Below are positions 18,365 to 26,554 of a stretch of 64,000 nt of DNA, piece after piece (within the stretch, counting starts at the first letter, position 1; each line of letters starts with the position of its first letter). Source of the stretch: Bacteroides sp. (GTDB lineage: Bacteria; Bacteroidota; Bacteroidia; Bacteroidales; Bacteroidaceae); contig NZ_JASLER010000086.1 in the NCBI RefSeq assembly GCF_030151085.1, positions 5,356-69,355 of the forward strand. Reading direction: 5' to 3'. Under the pieces are notes generated by a model. It did no database searches, was not told where the DNA came from, and worked only from the letters and a program-made list of their open reading frames with translations. The position numbers and the translations under genes were made by a program.

Positions 18365-19168
18365 ATGCCAATAATCGAAATATCATCCCTGGATCATCCC
18401 GGAGTAGAGGTATTCAGTACCCTTACCGAAGCTCAGTTACGCAATCGCCTTGAGCCCGAAAAGGGACTTTTTATTGCAGAAAGTCCTAAAGTTATCAAAG
18501 TTGCTTTGGATGCTGGCTATGAGCCTTTAGCTCTTTTGTGTGAGCAGAGGCACATCACCGGTGATGCTGCCGAGATTATTGAACGCTGTGGTGATATGCC
18601 GGTTTATACGGGCAGTAGAGAGTTGCTTGCTAGTTTGACCGGATATGTTTTGACACGTGGCGTTCTTTGTGCTATGCGTCTCCCTGCTCCGCGAAGCATA
18701 GAGGAAGTATGCCAAAAAGCCCGGCGTATCGTGCTTATCGATGGAGTGGCAGACACTACCAATATCGGTGCTATTTTCCGTTCAGCTGCTGCCCTTGGTA
18801 TAGATGGCGTGCTGCTGACGCGTAACTCTTGTAGTCCGTTGAATCGGCGTGCAATCAGGGTATCTATGGGTTCGGTCTTTCTTGTCCCATGGACGTGGTT
18901 GGACGGATCCCTCAGTGATTTGGGTAAGTATGGTTTCCGTACGGTTGCCATGGCACTTACGGACAATTCCATCTCCATTGACGATCCTATTTTAGCAGCC
19001 GAACCTAAGTTAGCTATTGTGATGGGTACTGAAGGTGATGGCCTTTCAGATAAAACGATTGCTGATGCAGATTATGTCGTTCGTATTCCGATGTCCCACG
19101 GTGTCGATTCACTCAATGTTGCAGCCGCATCTGCTATCGCTTTTTGGCAACTTCGTGCTAAGGATTAG
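18365..19168 (+). CDS. SpoU/TrmH-family RNA 2'-O-methyltransferase
   Basis: A 267-residue SPOUT methyltransferase that transfers a methyl group from SAM to a ribose 2'-OH in tRNA or rRNA. The substrate-binding N-domain occupies about 1-105. The knotted C-domain has the three family motifs: DTTNIGAIFRSAAALGIDGVLL (motif 1, with the conserved Asn and Arg), AIVMGTEGDGLSD (motif 2) and RIPMSHGVDSLNVAAASAIA (motif 3). All key residues are present. The modified RNA position cannot be inferred. The gene stands alone and is followed by a 22-bp-phased repeat array. Confidence 0.92.
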   Translation: MPIIEISSLDHPGVEVFSTLTEAQLRNRLEPEKGLFIAESPKVIKVALDAGYEPLALLCEQRHITGDAAEIIERCGDMPVYTGSRELLASLTGYVLTRGVLCAMRLPAPRSIEEVCQKARRIVLIDGVADTTNIGAIFRSAAALGIDGVLLTRNSCSPLNRRAIRVSMGSVFLVPWTWLDGSLSDLGKYGFRTVAMALTDNSISIDDPILAAEPKLAIVMGTEGDGLSDKTIADADYVVRIPMSHGVDSLNVAAASAIAFWQLRAKD

Positions 19169-19190
19169 TATATTCTGGGGATGCTTTTGA

Positions 19191-19348
19191 AATGCCGCAT
19201 GTTTGCTCTCCCAATGCCACACTTTAACATCCCCAATGCCACACTTTAGCTCCCTAAATGCCACATCTCAGCAGATGAAATGACTGGCATTTGTCTTGAA
19301 AACCCCTGTGTCTTTGGCGAAAAGCCCCGGCATTAATCGTAATGAATC
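19191..19348. repeat. 22-bp-phased intergenic repeat array 1 (AATGCC/GGCATT family)
   Basis: AATGCC begins at 19191, 19213, 19235 and 19257, exactly 22 bp apart. From 19283 the units reverse character: ACTGGCATTTGTCTTG at 19283, CCTGTGTCTTTGGCG at 19305 and CCGGCATTAATCG at 19327, again in 22-bp phase. The first and second halves can pair through AATGCC and GGCATT. A related copy lies at 55439. No coding sequence is present. Confidence 0.85.
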
Positions 19349-19380
19349 TTGAGAGTTGAGACTCTGATAAATAAGTTCTA

Positions 19381-19489
19381 AAGAAAAAAGCACTTCCGAT
19401 GTTCGCTTACAAAGGAAGTGCTTCACACAAAAACTAAACTAGACTTAACTAAACTATTCTATTGGGGGAGTTTCACAACTCCTATCTGT
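19381..19489 (-). ncRNA. Candidate small RNA of about 110 nt with own promoter and terminator
   Basis: Between trmH and the LytTR regulator gene there is no open frame of note, yet the minus strand has a Bacteroides promoter (19496-19527) and a strong terminator (19388-19423). The predicted transcript starts near 19489. It holds a short stem near its 5' end (GGAGTT/AACTCC around 19468-19487) and then an A/T-rich stretch. It matches no RNA family I can recognise. It could instead be the 3' UTR of the upstream operon. Confidence 0.55.
19388..19423 (-). terminator. Rho-independent terminator on the minus strand
   Basis: Ten-base arms AAGCACTTCC (19388-19397) and GGAAGTGCTT (19414-19423) with a 16-base loop. 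On the minus strand the stem is followed by a T-run. It would end the candidate small RNA from 19489 and any read-through from the LytTR operon. Confidence 0.85.
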
Positions 19490-19495
19490 TCGATG

Positions 19496-19527
19496 CAAAG
19501 GTAAAAAAACATCTTTTAATATGCAAT
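19496..19527 (-). promoter_or_regulatory. Promoter of the candidate small RNA at 19.4 kb
   Basis: TACCTTTG (19496-19503, minus strand) with ATTG 20 bp upstream (19524-19527). It faces away from the LytTR gene and toward the terminator at 19388, so it does not serve any listed protein gene. Confidence 0.6.
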
Positions 19528-19586
19528 AGGATTCTGTAATAAAATCGATAGATTTATTAATTTTATCGACAGATTCCAAAATCTTA

Positions 19587-20288
19587 TTAACTCCTTTTGT
19601 CTAAAAACTCCTGAAATGCCTGTTTGTAGCTGTCACTTATCGGAATATAATTCTTGCCAAAAACAATACGTCCACGGTCAATTATGCGTATTTTATCTTT
19701 CTGAACGATATAAGAACGATGTACCCGCATAAAACGTGAAGAGGGCAGAAGGTCTTCCATCGACTTCATGCTCATCAGCGATAGGATGGGCTTTGCAACA
19801 TCTTCTTCGTAGATTTTGATGTAGTCTTTTAGCCCTTCTATGTATAGGATTTTCTTTAATTCAATTTGTACAAGTTTGTAGTCACTCTTTACGAAAATAC
19901 TTTGAATTTCTTCCTTGGGTTGCTGTGCTAGTTCAAACCATTGAACAGCTTTGTTGGCAGCTTGCAGAAAATCAACGTAAGAGATGGGTTTTAACAGATA
20001 ATCTAATGCATTGACTTTGTAGCCGTCTATGGCATATTGTCCAAAGGCGGTGGTGAAGATTATGCGGGTAGTAGGTGCTACCATTTTTGAAAATTCCAAT
20101 CCATTCAGTTCCGGCATCTGAATATCAAGAAAGAGCAGGTCAATTTGTTTGTCCGGTAATTCTTTCATCGCTTGTACTGCACTGGAGTATTTTCCCTCCA
20201 ACGTAAGGAACGGAGTTTTATTGACATAGCTTTCCATCAGGCTCAAAGCTAGAGGTTCATCATCTACGATTGCACATTTCAGATTCAT
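19587..20288 (-). CDS. LytTR-family response regulator
   Basis: A 233-residue two-component regulator. The receiver domain has the acidic pair D9-D10 and phospho-acceptor D55 (LLFLDIQMPEL), then Thr in FTTAFGQYA and Lys in LLKPIS. The C-terminal LytTR DNA-binding domain spans about 135-230 (MRVHRSYIVQKDKI, LPSSRFMRVH). It follows its kinase by 11 bp. The upstream transporter genes on the same strand are likely the regulated target, as an inference from synteny. Confidence 0.93.
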   Translation of the reverse strand: MNLKCAIVDDEPLALSLMESYVNKTPFLTLEGKYSSAVQAMKELPDKQIDLLFLDIQMPELNGLEFSKMVAPTTRIIFTTAFGQYAIDGYKVNALDYLLKPISYVDFLQAANKAVQWFELAQQPKEEIQSIFVKSDYKLVQIELKKILYIEGLKDYIKIYEEDVAKPILSLMSMKSMEDLLPSSRFMRVHRSYIVQKDKIRIIDRGRIVFGKNYIPISDSYKQAFQEFLDKRS

Positions 20289-20299
20289 GATAATAGTGA

Positions 20300-21364
20300 T
20301 TAGAAATTAATCATTAAAATTGATTTGTATTCTTTTCCATCCTCGCTTTCTCCCTGCTGCCAGGTATATTGACCGGGATAGGTCAACTCCAAGCGTTTCC
20401 GCACCTGTTCCAGTCCAATACCGCTTCCGCTTTTATCAGTTTGGTTTTTTGGGTGGAAGCTGTTGGTTATTTCACAGCGTACCTCTCCGGGACTTTCACT
20501 GAAGCGGATGCGGATGAAACTGGGTTCGGTGGGCGAGATGCCATGCTTAAAAGCATTCTCTATGAGCGAGATGAAAATGAGCGGAGCTATTTCGGTACGG
20601 CTATTCGGATTAACATCAAACTGTGTTTCTACAGCAACATTAGATGCCAGACGTATACGCATTAGTTCTATATAATTGCGGATAAAATCCATCTCTTTAT
20701 CGAGCGAGACAAAATTCTGCTGATTATCATACAGTACATGACGAAGCAGACGACTCAATTCCTGTACGGCAGCCTGTGCTTTGTCTGCATCAAAAGCAAT
20801 CAATGCATAAATATTGTTCAGTGTATTGAGCAAGAAATGTGGATTGAGCTGATTACGAAGATTTTTCAGTTCAGCTTCCGTACGACTTTTTTCGGCTTCA
20901 CGACGGGCTGCGTCCATCTGTACCCAACGTCCGCTCATCTTAATAGCAGCACTTAATCCTACCGTCAGTATCATGGAAAATATATCACGCATGATAAATA
21001 TCCATTTGGGAGGTCCGGGTCTTCCTCCTTTTCCTCCCGTACCTTTTACGAAATTGTGGAATGCATATTCTTGCCACAAATGCGCACCGGCAGCAATGCA
21101 GATTATCAGTACCACATTCCATAACAAATATTGCTTGATGCGTCCTTCGAACAAATAACGAGGAATCAGGAAGAAATAGTTGACATAGAATACTATAAGA
21201 AATGAGAGAGGAATTATACTGCCATGACGCAGATAATCCATCCATGTGATGTTGAAACCACTACGACTCATCATCAGGAAAGGGAATCCGAATACGATTC
21301 CCCACCCAATGATATGCGTCAGAATTTCAACAAGGCGTGATTGAGAGTTAGGCACTTGTTTCAT
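20300..21364 (-). CDS. LytS-type sensor histidine kinase (His_kinase domain)
   Basis: A 354-residue kinase with four N-terminal membrane helices (about 14-31, 47-67, 79-97, 122-142), a coiled coil, then the His_kinase domain with H176 in NQLNPHFLLNTLNN. The HATPase_c region contains SLIENAFKHG and GSGIGLEQVRKRL. No extracellular sensor domain is seen, so the signal is probably sensed in the membrane, as in other members of the family. It pairs with the LytTR regulator immediately downstream. Confidence 0.93.
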   Translation of the reverse strand: MKQVPNSQSRLVEILTHIIGWGIVFGFPFLMMSRSGFNITWMDYLRHGSIIPLSFLIVFYVNYFFLIPRYLFEGRIKQYLLWNVVLIICIAAGAHLWQEYAFHNFVKGTGGKGGRPGPPKWIFIMRDIFSMILTVGLSAAIKMSGRWVQMDAARREAEKSRTEAELKNLRNQLNPHFLLNTLNNIYALIAFDADKAQAAVQELSRLLRHVLYDNQQNFVSLDKEMDFIRNYIELMRIRLASNVAVETQFDVNPNSRTEIAPLIFISLIENAFKHGISPTEPSFIRIRFSESPGEVRCEITNSFHPKNQTDKSGSGIGLEQVRKRLELTYPGQYTWQQGESEDGKEYKSILMINF

Positions 21365-21385
21365 ATATTACAAAGATAATTATTT

Positions 21386-21455
21386 TAGTGATTAGTGATA
21401 AGTGATTGGTGATTTGTTTATCAATGAATCACTAATCACTTATCACTAGTCACTA
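21386..21455. repeat. Heptad repeat stem-loop between the ABC permease and kinase genes
   Basis: Four AGTGATT-type heptads start at 21387, 21394, 21401 and 21408. Four reverse-complement heptads (AATCACT, AATCACT, TATCACT, AGTCACT) start at 21427, 21434, 21441 and 21448. The arms can pair over about 28 bp around a 12-base loop with few mismatches. It lies inside the efflux operon, so it may act as an attenuator or an mRNA-processing hairpin; that is inference. Confidence 0.8.
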
Positions 21456-21456
21456 T

Positions 21457-22677
21457 TTATTCGTATCTTATCGCTTCAATCGGGTCTAAATCCGCTGCCT
21501 TTTTCGCCGGATACCAACCGAAGAACACACCGGTAACGGTACATACGGCAAAGGAAAGGAATACACTCCAAGGTTGGATGAAGATGGGCCAATGAGCCAC
21601 ACTCTTTACTACCCAACTGGCACCACATCCAATAATGACTCCGATGATACCTCCGGTAATACTGATGAGGATGGCTTCTATCAGGAATTGGCTCAGAATA
21701 TCAACCCCACGGGCACCGACTGACATGCGTAAACCGATTTCACGGGTACGCTCCGTAACGCTGACATACATGATATTCATGATACCGATGCCACCTACTA
21801 CCAAAGAAATGCCGGCGATACAAGCCAGGAGGGTGGTCATCAGGTCGGTGGTGGAGTTTAGCATAGAGCTGAGTTCCTGCTGGCTACGGATGGTGAAGTC
21901 ATCGTCGGCATTGTCTTTCAGCTTGTGATTACGACGTAGCAGTGAGGTTATTTCTTCAGTGGCATTATCAGTCATATCTTCTGTAAGAGCAGAAGCAAAT
22001 ATACCTTGCAGATAGGTTTGTGCCAATAACCTCTTCATCACTGTGGTATAGGGAGCAAGAACGACGTCGTCCTGGTCCATACCCATGGAATTGTAACCTT
22101 TAGCTTTTAAGACTCCCACCACACGGAAGGGAACCTGATTGAAACGGATGATGCGTCCTACAGGATCTTGACCACCCGGGAAAAGATTGTCTTGAATGGT
22201 TTTTCCGATGACGCAAACTTTAGCTGAGGTTTGTATATCAGCATCGGTAAACATTTCACCATTATCCACACTGAGCTGACGTATCTTTAAATATTCCGTA
22301 CCCACTCCGTTGACGGAGGAAGGGTAGTTATTGTTACCCGCAATTAATTGTCCGCTGGAAGATACGTTGGGACTGACGGCCGACAAGAAGCTGGTTTCAT
22401 TGCATAAAGCTTCATAATCGGTCAGCTTCAGGGTTTGCATGGCGCTTGGGTCTTGACGAACACCGCCACGCATGTCACCGCCCGGATGAACCATTATCAT
22501 GTTCGACCCCATTTCAGCTATTTGTGCCTGAATGCTTTTCTTTGAACCTTGTCCGATGGCGAGCATCGTGATAACGGATGCCACACCGATGATAATGCCG
22601 AGCATGGTAAGGAAAGCACGGAGCTTGTTATTATTCAAAGCTCGCAGAGCTATTTTGAAAAGATTGGTTCCGTTCAT
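21457..22677 (-). CDS. MacB/FtsX-type ABC transporter permease
   Basis: A 406-residue permease. It has an N-terminal TM helix (RAFLTMLGIIIGVASVITMLA), a large periplasmic MacB_PCD domain (about 45-240), and three C-terminal TM helices of the FtsX domain (about 275-400, including GGIGIMNIMYVSVTERTREI). This is a MacB core split from its ATPase. With the ATPase, the adaptor and the TolC protein it forms a tripartite MacAB-TolC-like system for export of a peptide, lipid or antibiotic; the cargo is unknown. Its start overlaps the ATPase stop by one base. Confidence 0.92.
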   Translation of the reverse strand: MNGTNLFKIALRALNNNKLRAFLTMLGIIIGVASVITMLAIGQGSKKSIQAQIAEMGSNMIMVHPGGDMRGGVRQDPSAMQTLKLTDYEALCNETSFLSAVSPNVSSSGQLIAGNNNYPSSVNGVGTEYLKIRQLSVDNGEMFTDADIQTSAKVCVIGKTIQDNLFPGGQDPVGRIIRFNQVPFRVVGVLKAKGYNSMGMDQDDVVLAPYTTVMKRLLAQTYLQGIFASALTEDMTDNATEEITSLLRRNHKLKDNADDDFTIRSQQELSSMLNSTTDLMTTLLACIAGISLVVGGIGIMNIMYVSVTERTREIGLRMSVGARGVDILSQFLIEAILISITGGIIGVIIGCGASWVVKSVAHWPIFIQPWSVFLSFAVCTVTGVFFGWYPAKKAADLDPIEAIRYE

Positions 22678-23423
22678 TATTCTTCCTCCTGTTTAGGTAA
22701 TGCTGCCAGTGCATCGGCTGCATTAAGGATGTTTTTGTTGAGGTTGTCTTCTTTTACCTGCCCGTCACGTAACACAATATTTCGGCTGCTGTACTGTGCT
22801 ATTTCCGGATTATGGGTTACGAAGATGATGGTACGTCCTTCGGCATGCAGTTTCTGAAAGAGAACCAGAATGTCGAAAGAAGTGCGTGTATCAAGATTAC
22901 CGGTTGCTTCGTCCGCCAGGATCACAGCCGGATTGTTGACTAAAGCACGGGCAATAGCCACACGCTGCATCTGCCCGCCGGACATCTGGTTGGATTTATG
23001 TTCCAGACGATCACCCAAACCAACAGCTTGCAGAGATTCGATGGAGCGCTTCCGTCTTTCGGCTGCCGAGACGGAGGAGTTGTACATTAGCGGGAGTTCC
23101 ACATTTTCCACAGCGGTGGTCTTTGCCAGCAGATTGTAGCTTTGAAATACAAAGCCGATTTTGCGGTTGCGCAGTACGGCACGCTGTGATTTACTCATGG
23201 TACGCACGGATATGCCGTCCAGATAGTATTCGCCACTGGTAGGAGTATCGAGGCAACCGAGGGTGTTCAACAAGGTTGATTTTCCTGAGCCTGATGTTCC
23301 CATGATAGTAACGAACTCACCTTCGGAGATGGTGAATGAGATGCCACGTAATGCATGTACGGTTTCATCACCTACCTGGAAGTTCCGCTTGATATTCTGA
23401 AGTTCAATAACTACTTTGCTCAT
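22677..23423 (-). CDS. ABC transporter ATPase (MacB/LolD-like)
   Basis: A 248-residue nucleotide-binding subunit with Walker A GTSGSGKSTLL, the signature MSGGQMQRVAIARA, Walker B VILADEATGNLD, and an H-loop His in FVTHNPEIA. The DEATGNLD sequence is typical of MacB/LolD enzymes. It lies four bases from the adaptor gene, so it is part of the tolC-macA-macB operon. A non-conserved tail (about 220-248) follows the ATPase fold. Confidence 0.94.
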   Translation of the reverse strand: MSKVVIELQNIKRNFQVGDETVHALRGISFTISEGEFVTIMGTSGSGKSTLLNTLGCLDTPTSGEYYLDGISVRTMSKSQRAVLRNRKIGFVFQSYNLLAKTTAVENVELPLMYNSSVSAAERRKRSIESLQAVGLGDRLEHKSNQMSGGQMQRVAIARALVNNPAVILADEATGNLDTRTSFDILVLFQKLHAEGRTIIFVTHNPEIAQYSSRNIVLRDGQVKEDNLNKNILNAADALAALPKQEEE

Positions 23424-23427
23424 AATT

Positions 23428-24651
23428 CTAGTTTTTCTTCTTATTGCCTCCCGGACGACTTGGCATGAAAGGGCTTTGCTCGCCGCTTGCCGTATCCGGT
23501 GTTACCGATGTTCCGCCTTCGCCGGGCATACTTCCAATGGTAGCTTCGGTTATTACGTTGGTACCGGCTGAAATACCACTGACAATTTCTGTGTTGACAC
23601 CATTGGAGATACCTATTTCTACCGGATGTGCAGTGAATGTATTACCTTCACGAGTCCATAGTTTATGTTCGGCTTCGCAATCTTTCACTATATCGTTCTC
23701 GCCGATAAGCGGCTTTTCGGGAGTGAAGCGCAATGCACGTGATGGTACGCTGAGTATATCTTTACGGTCGAGGGTATAGATGGTGACATTGGCCGTTAAG
23801 CGAGGTTTCAGTTTTAAGTCCGGGTTATGGGCCGAAATAACGACTTCGTAGGTTACTACCGTGGTCGATGAAGAAGTACTGCTCGTAGAGCTGGCATCTC
23901 CTAGACGGATTTGCGTTACTACCCCTTCGAAAACATCGTTCGGATAGGCATCTACAGTAAACGAGGCACGTTGTCCTTCTACGATACCGCCTATGTCGGC
24001 TTCATCCACGTCGGCAACAACTTGCATTTGCGTCAGGTCGGCAGCGATGGTGAACAGAGTGGGGGTTTCGAAGCCGGAAGCTACGGTTTGACCTTCTTCA
24101 ACGTCGCGGCTGATGACAACGCCGTCAATAGGCGAGGTGATGGTAGCATACGAGAGGTTACGCTCCGCTTTTGCCAGAGATGCCTGACTGCTTTCGAAGG
24201 TGCTCCTCGCTTTATCGTAGTTGTACTGCGACTGTTCGTAGTCCGTATCACTGATAAGCTGCTTGGCGTGTAAGCCTTTATTGCGCTCAAAGTTTTTCTG
24301 CTGATATTCATATTCGGCTTTCGCTCCGTTGTAGGTGGCGCGTTGCGAGGCAAGTTCGCTTTGTAGCGTCACGCGGTCCATTTCGGCGATAAGCTGGCCT
24401 TTGGTAACTACCGAGTTGTAATCGACGTATATCTTGTCGATGATACCACTGACTTGCGTACCGACTTCTACTTCCGTCACCGGTTCGATGGTGCCTGTAG
24501 CAGTTACAGACTCGGATATCTCACCCTTATTGACAGTTGCAGTGGTGTATGTCACTTTATGTTTGGCAGACGAACCACCGAAGAACCATATTCCTCCACC
24601 GGCTACTACTACGATAGCCACAGCAATGAGGATAATTTTCTTTTTGTTCAT
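23428..24651 (-). CDS. MacA-like periplasmic adaptor (membrane fusion protein)
   Basis: A 407-residue HlyD-family adaptor with an N-terminal anchor helix (IILIAVAIVVVAGGGIWFF). It has lipoyl/barrel-sandwich halves near residues 55-95 and 185-220, a coiled-coil hairpin between them (RATYNGAKAEYEYQQKNFER), and a beta-barrel domain. The coiled coil would contact TolC. A Ser/Thr-rich insertion (SSTSSTSSSTT) and a basic PGGNKKKN tail are atypical. It is adjacent to the OMF gene (11 bp) and the ATPase gene. Confidence 0.92.
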   Translation of the reverse strand: MNKKKIILIAVAIVVVAGGGIWFFGGSSAKHKVTYTTATVNKGEISESVTATGTIEPVTEVEVGTQVSGIIDKIYVDYNSVVTKGQLIAEMDRVTLQSELASQRATYNGAKAEYEYQQKNFERNKGLHAKQLISDTDYEQSQYNYDKARSTFESSQASLAKAERNLSYATITSPIDGVVISRDVEEGQTVASGFETPTLFTIAADLTQMQVVADVDEADIGGIVEGQRASFTVDAYPNDVFEGVVTQIRLGDASSTSSTSSSTTVVTYEVVISAHNPDLKLKPRLTANVTIYTLDRKDILSVPSRALRFTPEKPLIGENDIVKDCEAEHKLWTREGNTFTAHPVEIGISNGVNTEIVSGISAGTNVITEATIGSMPGEGGTSVTPDTASGEQSPFMPSRPGGNKKKN

Positions 24652-24662
24652 GATTGTATTAC

Positions 24663-26048
24663 TTATAATTGTATTTTATCTCCTTGATAGAACTTCAGTA
24701 ATTGCATGTTCAATATTGCCATATATTTGGCTTGCAATGTTTCTTGTTGTGCGCTGAGCAGGTTGCTTTTCTCAGTTAGTAACTCTACTGTATTCTTCAT
24801 GCCCAGATTAAATTGCTCTTGTATAAGATCGTAGCTGGTCTGCGTACTTTTCAACTTTTCTACGGCTGCTGCATAACGTTGTTGTGCACTGTTGGCATCG
24901 AGCCATAAACCTTCAATGGTCTTGTACAGAGTCTTTTGTTCATCCAGCAAGGACAATTCGCTGGTTTGCTTTTGCAGTTTGGCTTTTTGTATGGCGCTTT
25001 TGGTTTGTCTGTTATTAAATATAGGTACACTGACGCTTACTCCTAATGAATTGTTCCAGTTCTGCTTGATCTGCTCGCTGAAGGTGAAGTCATTGCCGTT
25101 GGCATTGTTTGTGCCGATGCCAGCGGTCAAACTGAAAGTGGGAATGTAGCCTGCACGGGCTATTTTAATATCTAAATCCGATGTTTGTACATTCAGTTTG
25201 CCTGCCTCAATTTCGGGACGCAAAGTTAAAGCGGTACGGTAAACATCTGCCTTACTGGGTAGTGGTACTAATACATTTTCATTTCCTAGTGCGGGCAGAT
25301 AAAGATTCATTTCGTTTTCACCATCCAGTTCAAGCAATTGTTTGAGTTGGAGTTTATAATCTTGTAGATTTGCCTGTGCGGTGACTAATTGATATTTGTC
25401 TGTGCTGACTTGTGCTTCCAGCTGTGCCAGATCGCTCTTGGCGATGCTACCGGCTTCGAACAATGCTTTGGCTCGGTCACATTCTGCTTTACTTACTTCT
25501 AAAGTAGATTCGTTGACTTTGACGGCTTCGGCTGCATAGAGTATTTGTACGTAGGTCTGTGCGATGCTTTCTTCAATGCTGTTTTCGCTTTGAGTTACAT
25601 TCAAGCCGGCAATGCGGTTGTTGAGCTGTTGTTGCTTTATGGTGTTGAGCCGTTTGCTGCCATTATAAAGCGTCCAGTTAGCATCAATACCATAACTGCC
25701 GTTATAGCTGGTTTTGCTTTGGCTGCTGGTGATGTTATCACCGTTGATAATCGTATTTGTCTCACTATTGGGACGGTTCACGATACGTTGGCTTACACTA
25801 GCCGAGAGGCTGGGGAAGAGGGCTGCTTTTGCAGTTTTCACATCCACCTCGGCACTTTCTGCGTTGAGGCGGTTTTTGCGAATGGTAATGTTTTGCTGCA
25901 AAGCATAGTCGATACAGGTTTGCAAATCCCATTGGGAAGGAATAGGCAGATTGCCGGCTTGCTGCACTATTGTATCATTTTGAGCGGACAATCCTATGCA
26001 GCTTGCCAAGCAGAGCGTTATCACTGTCAATCTTCTTACGTTCGTCAT
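24663..26048 (-). CDS. TolC-family outer-membrane efflux protein
   Basis: The outer-membrane exit duct, 461 residues from ATG 26048 (MTNVRRLTVITLCLASCIGLSAQ), which gives a normal signal peptide. The promoter (-7 at 26077-26084) lies just upstream and rules out starts beyond about 26070. There are two OEP repeats of alpha-hairpin and beta-strand. It is the first gene of a six-gene operon: OMF, adaptor, ATPase, permease, kinase, regulator. Confidence 0.93.
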   Translation of the reverse strand: MTNVRRLTVITLCLASCIGLSAQNDTIVQQAGNLPIPSQWDLQTCIDYALQQNITIRKNRLNAESAEVDVKTAKAALFPSLSASVSQRIVNRPNSETNTIINGDNITSSQSKTSYNGSYGIDANWTLYNGSKRLNTIKQQQLNNRIAGLNVTQSENSIEESIAQTYVQILYAAEAVKVNESTLEVSKAECDRAKALFEAGSIAKSDLAQLEAQVSTDKYQLVTAQANLQDYKLQLKQLLELDGENEMNLYLPALGNENVLVPLPSKADVYRTALTLRPEIEAGKLNVQTSDLDIKIARAGYIPTFSLTAGIGTNNANGNDFTFSEQIKQNWNNSLGVSVSVPIFNNRQTKSAIQKAKLQKQTSELSLLDEQKTLYKTIEGLWLDANSAQQRYAAAVEKLKSTQTSYDLIQEQFNLGMKNTVELLTEKSNLLSAQQETLQAKYMAILNMQLLKFYQGDKIQL

Positions 26049-26076
26049 ATCGTTGATAATCTTTTGTTTTACATGA

Positions 26077-26108
26077 CAAATGTAGGGTGATTCGATTTTA
26101 GCTGCAAA
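26077..26108 (-). promoter_or_regulatory. Promoter of the tolC-macAB-lytSR operon
   Basis: TACATTTG (26077-26084) and TTTG (26105-26108) with a 20-bp spacer on the minus strand. This is a full match to the Bacteroides consensus. It fixes the first usable start codon at 26048. Confidence 0.75.
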
Positions 26109-26235
26109 ACTGATAGATGTATGGGGAGTTTTCATCGTCAATTCTTCTTTTTTTATGGATAAGTGAATACGTATCAATTTCTTATTGAACTCTTGAAAAA
26201 GAAATTGCATCCCCATCCAACTTTTCCGGCTTTTA

Positions 26236-26267
26236 TTTGTTATTTATATAGAAAAATTTTATATTTG
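26236..26267 (+). promoter_or_regulatory. Promoter of the DUF4492-cydAB operon
   Basis: TTTG (26236-26239) and TATATTTG (26260-26267), spacer 20 bp, plus strand. Transcription would begin near 26274, which excludes an in-frame ATG at 26270 as the start. Confidence 0.78.
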
Positions 26268-26290
26268 TAATGATTATAATTTCAGCCTGT

Positions 26291-26509
26291 ATGAGACAAA
26301 CTGTGATTAACATTTGGAGATTTTATCTGGAAGGTTTTCGAAGTATGACGTTAGGACGTACTTTGTGGCTTATAATACTAATAAAACTATTTATTATGTT
26401 TTTCATTCTCCGCCTCTTCTTTTTCCCCAACTTCCTGAATACACCTGCTGTAGGCGCCGATAAAGATGACTATGTAAGTAGAGAGCTTATTCTCCGGGCA
26501 GCAGACTAA
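26291..26509 (+). CDS. DUF4492 small membrane protein of the cytochrome bd operon
   Basis: A 72-residue protein starting MRQTVINIWRFYLEGFRSM, with one TM helix (LWLIILIKLFIMFFILRLFFF) and a short polar C-tail. DUF4492 proteins sit directly before cydA in many Bacteroidota. The position resembles that of small accessory subunits of cytochrome bd in other phyla, such as CydX, but homology to CydX is not apparent. It is 45 bp upstream of cydA. The start is chosen from the promoter position. Confidence 0.8.
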   Translation: MRQTVINIWRFYLEGFRSMTLGRTLWLIILIKLFIMFFILRLFFFPNFLNTPAVGADKDDYVSRELILRAAD

Positions 26510-26554
26510 GAGAAATAGTACGATAACAAGTAATTTACAATAAACTTTATTCTC

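Noticed and set aside
19191..19348. Tandem units resembling a CRISPR array
   Set aside because: There are no unique spacers, the units diverge from each other, the period is 22 bp, and no cas genes are near.
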